From Liolophura sinensis (Eukaryota > Mollusca > Polyplacophora > Chitonida > Chitonidae), in contig NC_088297.1 in assembly GCF_032854445.1 (NCBI RefSeq), positions 6,011,991 through 6,075,990 on the forward strand: DNA of 64,000 nt, given 5' to 3'. Below are positions 58,401 through 64,000 of the stretch, piece after piece. A model generated the notes under the pieces. The model did no database searches and was not told where the DNA came from. It worked only from the letters and a program-made list of their open reading frames with translations. Within the stretch, counting starts at the first letter, position 1; each line of letters starts with the position of its first letter. The position numbers and the translations under genes were made by a program.

Positions 58401-61400
58401 CTGAACAAATGTGCATCTAATTGCCATTATGCTGGAGTCTCCATTGTACATGCCTTACTCCCGTAAACATGGCTGTGAACATTTTGTCTTAACAACATAA
58501 ACACTAAATAAAACACCTACTTCATGACCTCGTAAGTCCAAAACAGGATTTTGTTGACCTTTAACATTTACATATGCCATTCTGTAAGACAGACCTGAAG
58601 TTAGAGAGACCGCACGATCTCCTTAGTAACAGACAGAGTGGGCAACAAAAAAGTCCTCACAATGTTACAGCATAGGAAAAAGCCTATAATGGAATCACGG
58701 AATCAGTGTCAGTGATGGTGTATTCGTTGGATTTGTATAATTTTCCGCTCTACTGAGGGCCATTTTCTTTTATGCTTCGACATGTGATGGCCATTTTGTT
58801 TTCAGCCACGCTATGGCGATCACGTCATCTCCAACTTTCGGGTCATCTTACATAATGCACACTGTTTTGCTGTTGTATGTTTTCTGGTTATCATAAGCCT
58901 GTTATTGTTCCTACACAATCCAATGTTGCTCATCTCCTTATACATGTATTGTCCCTTTTCCCATATTTTCCATCTGCTTGTCACTGCCAAAAAAAACCCA
59001 CTGCAGTTTAGCCACAAACGTTCATGGTATTTATTTTATTTATTTATTTGATTGGTGTTTTACGCCGTACTCAAGAATATTTCACTTATACGACGGCGGC
59101 CAGCATATGGTGGGTGGAAACCGGGCACAGCCCGGGGGAAACCCACGACCATCCGCAGGTTGCCGACAGACCTTCCCACGTACGGCCGGAGAGGAAGCCA
59201 GCATGAGCTGGTCTTGAACTCACAGCGACCTCATTGGTGAGAGGCTTCTGGGTCACTACGCTGCGCTAGCGCGCTAACCGACTGAGCCACGGAGGTCCCA
59301 ACTTTCATGGTACATTGGTGTTCTAGCTCACACACAAACCTGTTTTCAATCTTCCCACTTCCCGAGTGCACAGAGTCAGTGCTGCCCTCTAGTGGCTGTC
59401 CATTTCCTGCCTCCCCGGAGTTACCTGTCCCTAGACTGCCCACAGAGCTGCTGTACCTGTCGTAATTGATCTCATCCAATATTGACTTCACATCTGTCAA
59501 ACAAACATGCAGCTTATTTATTTACAGAAAGCATCACCTGGCCCCAATCAATAGCAAATAACCCCAAATTTCTCCCCCAAAAAGTGAGTGAGTGAGTGCT
59601 TGGGGTTTAATGTCGTACTCAACAATTTTTCAGTCATATGACGACGAAGGAATCCTTAGGGTGCATGTATGTGTAATGTGCCTCCTTGTTGCAGGATGGA
59701 TTTCCACTGCTCTTTTATTTAGTGCTGCTTCAATGAGACGACTTACCGAAGGCAAGTAAGCTGCCCTGCCTGAGCCATTGACCCTGGATCTACTGTTCCC
59801 GAAGCAGACGCTCTACCAACTGTGCTATCCGGGCCGGACCCCCAAAAATTGCATCCTTTGAGGTCAATGAATGTCATAATTTAATATCACATTTCATGCC
59901 GAAACTTATGCCTTTCCAGTAAGATATCATCCTATATTCTCAATTTACACACCTCAATAGATCAAACGAATTCTCAGACACATTCAGCGGTTTTAAGAAG
60001 TCATGGGTGAGATTTTACATCTTTGACTGTAATTAGGCATGAGGGAACCACTGCTTCAGATTACAGGCATTTCAGCACAATTTACACCTCTCAAAATGCC
60101 CAATATCCATAAAAGCTAAAACAATAAAGATCTGCATTTTGTTTCTAAAAGTATGCGTACAAGTCATTCAGTGTTGTGAGATGAACGTGGAAGATAGCTC
60201 TGTAAGAGCAAAATTGTGCAAAGGAGAACTACTCTCACCATTGCTCTACAGATACATGAAAGCTGTCAGTGAGCAAATGCAATCGTTGTTGATGAACTAA
60301 AACCCATGTCAGCTCAAGAAGCACAGTTCTTTAACTAACACAGACGCTTCTTGACAATATTATTGCCCAATCTGAAGAACTGAAGTCAACGATAAATAAA
60401 CGATAAATGCGACATGAGTGCAGCGGATGAAAAGTCATCCAAGGCTTCTTATTTGAGATGACATCAGTGATTCATCGTCGGATGAGAAAGTCCAGTGCAT
60501 CTCTCATTTAACACACTTACATTAAAGTTGTACGGTAGAAGAAAAACCCAAAATATAATAGACTAACTGATGAAGTATGTCGAGGGAGATTTGCCCTAAC
60601 CAAACTTGGTCCAGGACATACATGAAGTGCCAATGAATTCTGTTCAATAGTTTTGGACAAAGCTATATATACTGACGTCCAAAAGAAACTTAGCAAATGC
60701 GATTTGTTTCATTTCGTTTTCACACATGCATCTTTGTGTGCCTGTTCATGAAAATGTTTCTCCTATCATGGAGTCTCATCTAGTTCACACCATCCTAAAA
60801 CATAACTCTCTTGAACACATATCTCTTGCATATGCAACATGTGGTTGTTTTTGTTCGGTCGTCTCTCAAAGCCTTGGTAAAGTTTCTTTTGGACGATAGT
60901 ATATAAATACTGACTAGAGGAAGCAGGTCAGAGGTCGGTAAAATGCCATCTGAAAAAATGTTTTTCGACTCTCAAAATTTAGATAGATGAAGTGACAGAC
61001 AAACACATATAGAGAACAACAAGAACATTAAGGGTAATAACCAATAAAGACAAATAAAGAAATAAATCCCCTTCCCCACTCTTCCCTCTCCTTCAGACAT
61101 TAAACCAGTTCACCTATAACTTGATCTTTACAAACCTGATGTTTTTTTCATCTCAGAGAATCGAATCTGTCGAGGTTTGTACACCAGAGATCCCCTTTCT
61201 AGAGCCTCAGTGACATAATCGTCCAGGAAAGACAGCGTGAAGTCCATCTGTGTAACAAAGACAGTTGTTTTTATACATGTACTTTATGTAAGGAGACACC
61301 AATTTTGTGCTTTACAGGTGACACTAAAAATCCAAAAATGGAATAAGAACTTGATAGCAAGATACCACCCCAACATTTACTTTAACATTGCTTTTCATGT

Positions 61401-61571
61401 TACTGGAAAACAATGCCAGCAATGTTCCTCCCAGCCAAGCCAGGGCACTGTACTACAATATATGCATTACCAACAGATACGCACCATCTGCCCACTGGTT
61501 TCACTCCTCGTCCTCAGACGGTCTTTAAATTTAGTTTCAACATTTGCAAGCATCTTTAATTCTAGAATCCG
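51977..61571 (-). CDS. AP4E1: AP-4 complex subunit epsilon-1, 3' part of gene (six exons)
   Basis: AP-4 is a heterotetrameric adaptor at the trans-Golgi network that sorts cargo such as ATG9 into non-clathrin carriers; epsilon is one of its two large subunits. Six minus-strand exons (61,485-61,571; 61,136-61,247; 59,340-59,493; 56,592-56,739; 54,562-54,651; 51,977-52,489 or 52,477) join in phase to give about 365 residues. Segments match vertebrate AP4E1 as I remember it: LSFLDDYVTEAL against LSFLDGFVSEAL, LSGVKKVWGRGG against LEGIKKLWGKEG, and LAAALFSGVSG against LASSLFVGLGS, in that order and roughly that spacing. The N-terminal solenoid lies beyond the right edge. No ear domain is found. 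AP-4 is absent from Drosophila and Caenorhabditis, which fits a non-ecdysozoan host. Confidence 0.85.
52700..53120. repeat. 33-bp tandem repeat in AP4E1 intron e-f
   Basis: About 12 diverged units of CATTGGTCATCTGCAGATTG plus GGTGCAGCAACCT. The Ile/Leu-rich frames across it are artefacts of a 33-bp period. Confidence 0.85.
53466..53734 (-). mobile_element. Family A SINE with perfect 13-bp target duplication
   Basis: Full length, from TTTATTTATTTGATTGGCAT to GAGCCACAGAAGACCC. TGAACATGATTAT flanks it at 53,453-53,465 and 53,735-53,747. It lies in AP4E1 intron e-f, in the sense orientation relative to the gene. Confidence 0.92.
54562..54651 (-). CDS. AP4E1: AP4E1 exon e (LFxG block)
   Basis: 30 codons, phase 0 at both ends. 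Acceptor GAATTCCCCAG, donor GCTATG/GTAAGT. HQMDEERRRKEDLAAALFSG contains the charged helix and ALFSGV motif aligned with the SLFVGL segment of vertebrates. Confidence 0.85.
54941..55757. repeat. 48-bp minisatellite, about 17 units
   Basis: The unit is GTGATAGACGTACAGCATAG, AGAGTAAAACCAGAGCAGCG and ACGACAGT. It equals the DR1 terminal module closed on itself at the shared CTAT. The 16-residue periodic frames (MLYVYHTVVAALVLLS and others) are open in three phases and are not a gene. Confidence 0.95.
55879..56231. repeat. 26-bp minisatellite, about 13 units
   Basis: CCATTGTCCAGCTAGCCTCC plus TAGTGA. GCCTCCTAG resembles the DR1 word GCCCCTAG at the point where the array starts. Confidence 0.92.
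56592..56739 (-). CDS. AP4E1: AP4E1 exon d (KKxWG block)
   Basis: 148 nt, one base plus 49 codons. Acceptor TTATCCAG, donor GGGAAG/GTAAGG. TTGLNLSGVKKVWGRGGVTQ matches the L-x-G-[IV]-K-K-[LV]-W-G block that follows the hinge in vertebrate AP4E1. The remainder is Pro/Asp-rich. Confidence 0.85.
56758..56912. repeat. 52-bp tandem repeat, 3 units
   Basis: TTCACTTTTATATCGGCTTT, GCCTGTTTG, a T-run and CTATTTCACCGTGG, three times with T-run length changes. It begins 18 bp upstream (minus sense) of the exon d acceptor, so it extends almost to the splice site. Confidence 0.92.
56925..57040 (-). mobile_element. SINE-D fragment
   Basis: ATTCACGAATTTTTCACTTG, GGGTAAACCACTGACCTTTG, GCAAGTTACTGATGAACTTT match the 50,873 copy. 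Confidence 0.6.
57083..57148. repeat. 16-bp tandem repeat, 4 units
   Basis: ACCAATGCCATAATGC repeated, the last copies diverged. Confidence 0.9.
57172..58112 (-). mobile_element. SINE-D copy split by the 18-bp array
   Basis: The left part (57,172-57,253) is the SINE-D body (GTTTATGGGTGGAGGAAACC, CTGATGAACTTTGCCACTTA). The right part (57,925-58,112) continues with CCCAGATACGAAAAGGCAAG, B-box complement GGATTGAACCAGGACC and GCAAATAGTGAGAGCTGGG. The minisatellite sits between them. Confidence 0.6.
57254..57917. repeat. 18-bp minisatellite, about 37 units
   Basis: ACAGGTACAGATATGCCC with point variants (AAGCCC, AAATGCCC, GGTCCAG). Higher-order blocks such as ATGCCCAAAGATACAGAT recur. The 18-bp period keeps five frames open for over 200 codons each (for example GTDMPT hexads), which is incompatible with any single one being a gene. 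Confidence 0.96.
58185..58372 (+). mobile_element. Family A SINE, 5'-truncated
   Basis: Starts just before the B box (CACTGCGAGTTCAAATCC). GGCCGCCGTCG is deleted (ACCATTGTATAAGTGAAATA). Tail AAATAAATAAAT. In AP4E1 intron c-d, antisense to the gene. Confidence 0.85.
59030..59303 (-). mobile_element. Family A SINE, full length, adjacent to AP4E1 exon c
   Basis: Complete with A-box complement CCGACTGAGCCACGG. TTCATGGTA is duplicated at 59,021-59,029 and 59,304-59,312. It is one of the least diverged copies. Confidence 0.92.
59340..59493 (-). CDS. AP4E1: AP4E1 exon c (Gly/Ser-rich hinge)
   Basis: 154 nt. Phase 1 entry completes an Asp codon with exon b; phase 2 exit. Acceptor TTTGTTTGACAG, donor AACAG/GTTTGT. 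It reads VKSILDEINYDRYSSSVGSL, then a Gly/Ser/Asn-rich stretch, as expected of a flexible hinge. The SINE at 59,030-59,303 ends 36 bp beyond its donor. Confidence 0.8.
59583..59838 (-). mobile_element. SINE-B, full length with intact head
   Basis: GTGAGTGAGTGAGTGCTTGG tail, ATATGACGACGAAGGAATCC, head complement CCAACTGTGCTATCCGGGCC (A box TAGCACAGTTGG). Duplication CCCCCAAAAA at 59,573-59,582 and 59,839-59,848. A segment present at 44,551 (about 60 bp with GGAAGCTACAACTTCCTC) is missing here. Confidence 0.9.
60664..60906. mobile_element. short TIR element in AP4E1 intron b-c
   Basis: The left end TATATACTGACGTCCAAAAG (then AAACTT) and the reversed right end TATATACTATCGTCCAAAAG (then AAACTT) agree at 24 of 26 positions. 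About 240 bp, no coding capacity. A TA-type target duplication is possible within the flanking TATATA. Confidence 0.7.
61136..61247 (-). CDS. AP4E1: AP4E1 exon b (conserved SFLDxxVxEAL block)
   Basis: 112 nt: 37 codons plus one base, acceptor GTTACACAG, donor CATCAG/GTTTGT. The product begins MDFTLSFLDDYVTEALERGS and continues to a Lys-rich end. This is the strongest match to vertebrate AP4E1 and the basis of the name. Confidence 0.9.
61485..61571 (-). CDS. AP4E1: AP4E1 exon a (end of solenoid)
   Basis: 29 codons, phase 0 at both ends. Acceptor TTTTATTTTCAG, donor ATG/GTGCGT. The product starts RILELKMLANVETKFKDRL, a helix like the 'QQRAxEY' helix that closes the trunk of large adaptins. Confidence 0.75.
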
Positions 61572-62490
61572 CTGAAAATAAAAACACAACATTTAAACAG
61601 ATATAAAAATAGAACTATTTGAACATCCATTGCCCAGGTTTTGTTTCTAACACATCAAGTGGCATACAATTTAAACTACCCTGAAGTTATGACCAAACAG
61701 TGCATTTTTACAGGCAAATAAATGTCATAAACATTATTTCTGGTGCTGAAACTTTCATTTTTTGAGATATCAAAAGATATCATCTTACCTTCCAAACAAA
61801 CATCAAAACACCGTTGTACAATCAACAGAACTCTCAGAATCAGGAAAAACGAGAAAGCTATTCACAGATAAAATTTTTGGTCGTTTAGGGTATGTCACTA
61901 CATTGACATATAACTCATTGTTGATTATGTTGCAAATGCCTACTTCAACATTTACATGATCTTAAAGCGAGACATTGCTTGACACTATTTCACATGCATC
62001 ATCATCGCCAAGTTTTCTTTATTTGGTGGAGAAAAATGGTAAAGAGCCAGGAGGAATTAACCTCCATAGCCATACACAAACAGAAAAATGGAGAATACAT
62101 CGATGTTGAGACTGGGCGCAACTAGGTTTTTGGCGACTGGAAGAAATGCCAGCGACTGGAATGACACTGTTCTGTGATCACTGCTGATTCAGCAGTTCCT
62201 CAGAGTTGCACACGTTGTACTTTTCCGCCACTTCAAGTAACCAGTTGTATCCAGTTCCACTGATATATGCATGCTAACGTTCAGTTGCTCACAGCTGCTG
62301 ACGACCGCTAGGTTTTGTCTTTTGTTACCCATAGGTTGACTCTGTTGAGCAGGACAATCGACTTATGTCTTGTTTAACCCGATTGTTGGGAGCTTGTCTG
62401 AACTCATTAACTGTCACATCTCATGTGACAAATTATACCATTTAATTAGTGCTATTCCTTTACTTTCGAAATAGTAAAAAAAAAAGCCTG
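61572..62490. other. AP4E1 intron upstream of exon a; no further exon found
   Basis: A donor-like GGAAG/GTAAGA in minus sense at about 61,788 ends an open stretch, but its product is not adaptin-like in the required phase. The preceding coding exon is probably outside the window. Confidence 0.4.
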
Positions 62491-63140
62491 GTATGCAGTC
62501 ACAAGGTGTGCAATCACAAGGTGTGCAGTCACAAGGTGTGCAATCACAATGTGTGGAATCACAAGGTGTGCAGTCACAAGGTGTGGAATCACAAGGTGTG
62601 CAATCACAAGGTGTGCAATCACAAGGTGTGCAGTCACAAGGTGTGCAGTCACAAGGTGTGCAATCACAATGTGTGGAGTCACAAGGTGTGCAGTCACAAG
62701 GTGTGCAATCACAAGGTGTGGAATCACAAGGTGTGGAATCACAAGGTATGCAGTCACAAGGTGTGCAGTCACAAGGTGTGGAATCACAAGGGGTGGAATC
62801 ACAAGGTGTGCAGTCACAAGGTGTGCAGTCACAAGGTGTGCAATCACAAGGGGTGCAGTCACAAGGTGTGCAGTCACAAGGTGTGCAATCACAATGTGTG
62901 GAGTCACAAGGTGTGCAGTCACAAGGTGTGCAGTCACAAGGTGTGCAGTCACAAGGTGTGCAATCACAAGGTATGCAGTCACAAGGTGTGCAATCACAAT
63001 GTGTGGAATCACAAGGTGTGCAATCACAATGTGTGGAATCACAAGGTGTGCAATCACAATGTGTGCAGTCACAAGGTGTGCAGTCACAAGGTGTGCAATC
63101 ACAAGGTGTGCAGTCACAAGGTGTGCAGTCACAAGGTGTG
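62491..63140. repeat. 15-bp minisatellite, about 43 units
   Basis: GTGTGCAGTCACAAG with variants CAATCACAAG, GTGTGGAATC and CAATGTG. The 15-bp period keeps five frames open above 200 codons, including a striking CDCTP pentad frame on the minus strand. These are repeat artefacts. Confidence 0.96.
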
Positions 63141-63224
63141 ACATATGTAGAGTGCACTTCAAAGCTGACTAAAATGCTTTGTAGAACGCGTCCCAAGATC
63201 CCAGCTGAGTTATAATGCGAAAAT

Positions 63225-63475
63225 GGGGTGCATGTATGCTTGGGCTATAAGCAGTTTTTCAGTCATATGATGACAGGGAGTCAAACTGTGTCTTCTTGTG
63301 GCAGGGAGAGTCCTTGCCATTAAAATACTGTCGCCACTGAAGTATCTTGCCGAAAACACCAGACACCCCATCTGGTCACATTATACTGACACTGGGTTTG
63401 ACCCTACCGGGATTTGATCCCGGGTCACCCATCTTTGAGGCAGACACTCTAAACATTAGGCCACCGAAGTGGTCA
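63225..63475 (-). mobile_element. SINE-C, full length
   Basis: The head complement ends CATTAGGCCACCGAAGTGG. The B-box complement is GGGATTTGATCCCGGGTC. The body has GCCGAAAACACCAGACACCC and TTCTTGTGGCAGGGAGAG, and the 3' end complement is GGGCTATAAGCAGTTTTTCA. It is the reference for family C. Confidence 0.75.
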
Positions 63476-63689
63476 TTATAGGCATTGTACTAAATGATTG
63501 ATAACACTGTAATCAAACCTAAAGGTTACCAAGGCAACAGGCTTTTTCTGAGTTTGAACTCTTATTGCTCAAAAGTAAAAAGTTTTTCTGTACCAGGTGG
63601 CCTGCCAAAAATCTAAAGCAATTGTCTTTGATTACATTCACATGAGTTTCTGAAAGCAAATTTCAGAAACAATTTCACATTATGCTGAC

Positions 63690-63838
63690 ACTGAGCCAAC
63701 CAGTGAATGTTTCCTTATTGGAACCTCTCAGAGCTGAGCGCCAAGCAAGGCAGCAACAAGTACTATTTTAACAGTCTTTGGTGTGACTCGACCCAAGTTT
63801 GATCCCAGGTCTCCCGACCACTGAGCCACCAATGCGAT
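63690..63838 (-). mobile_element. SINE-C-like copy, diverged
   Basis: CACATTATGCTGACACTGAG, GCGCCAAGCAAGGCAGCAAC, B-box complement CCCAAGTTTGATCCCAGG, head complement ACTGAGCCACC. Confidence 0.55.
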
Positions 63839-64000
63839 CCTAGTGAGAAAATGGTAGGCACGATATTTAATTATTGAATATTTATGCCGCGGTGGAAAAT
63901 GGCGGCTTTCTGGCAGCTTATGTGATTTTGGTCAATGGAGATCAGGGAGTACTGTTTTGGCAAAATATTTATTAAGACATTCCTCCATATACACATATAC
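63839..64000. other. no feature recognised
   Basis: An ATGGCGGCTTTC near 63,898 hits a stop after eight codons. Nothing further is seen. Confidence 0.4.

Noticed and set aside
61780-61880. Additional AP4E1 exon upstream of exon a
   Set aside because: A good donor (GGAAG/GTAAGA) exists, but the phase-0 frame required by exon a is interrupted by a stop and the product is not adaptin-like.
62414-63215. Long repetitive open frames (for example a CDCTP-pentad frame of 260 codons) as cysteine-rich protein genes
   Set aside because: Five frames on both strands are open at once because the 15-bp unit lacks stops. No single frame is privileged and no gene signals are present.

Overview
The window looks like animal nuclear DNA, most likely from a lophotrochozoan such as a bivalve or other mollusc. 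It is AT-rich and gene-poor. It holds one intron-bearing conserved gene, several tRNA-derived SINE families, MITE-like elements and many minisatellites. The commonest SINE ends in a GGCGTAAAACACCAATCAAA-type tail that I associate from memory with molluscan sequences. The clade is an inference; nothing in the window is diagnostic.

The one gene I can name is AP4E1, the epsilon subunit of adaptor complex AP-4. It lies on the minus strand between 51,977 and 61,571. Six exons can be read with matching splice phases and canonical GT/AG borders. They encode the end of the solenoid region, the hinge and a Ser/Glu/Gln-rich tail. The 5' part of the gene lies beyond the right edge. The model stops without a recognisable C-terminal ear domain. 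Its introns carry minisatellites with 33-, 48-, 26-, 52- and 18-bp units, several SINEs and one short terminal-inverted-repeat element.

The left 51 kb has no gene I can identify. It is a mosaic of dispersed repeats. Family A is a MetaSINE-like tRNA SINE with about 25 copies or fragments. SINE-B, SINE-C and SINE-D are rarer tRNA-headed families. DR1 is a dispersed element of roughly 0.3 kb with about 20 copies. DR2 is a second dispersed repeat with about 11 copies. Two weak candidate exons are flagged: a Myb/SANT-like frame at 29,080-29,262, and an ATG-to-donor frame near promoter-like motifs at 43.0-43.76 kb.

The most interesting structure is DR1. Most copies are simple, but in two loci different short modules of the same element have become minisatellites. 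At 8.04-9.38 kb these are 22-bp and 31-bp arrays. At 54.9-56.2 kb they are a 48-bp array and a 26-bp array. The element therefore seems to seed tandem repeats, as reported for tandem-repeat-bearing MITE/Helitron-like elements in bivalves. Nested insertions with target-site duplications, and an in-window empty site for one MITE, give a relative chronology. All comparisons with known families are from memory, and copy counts are by eye.
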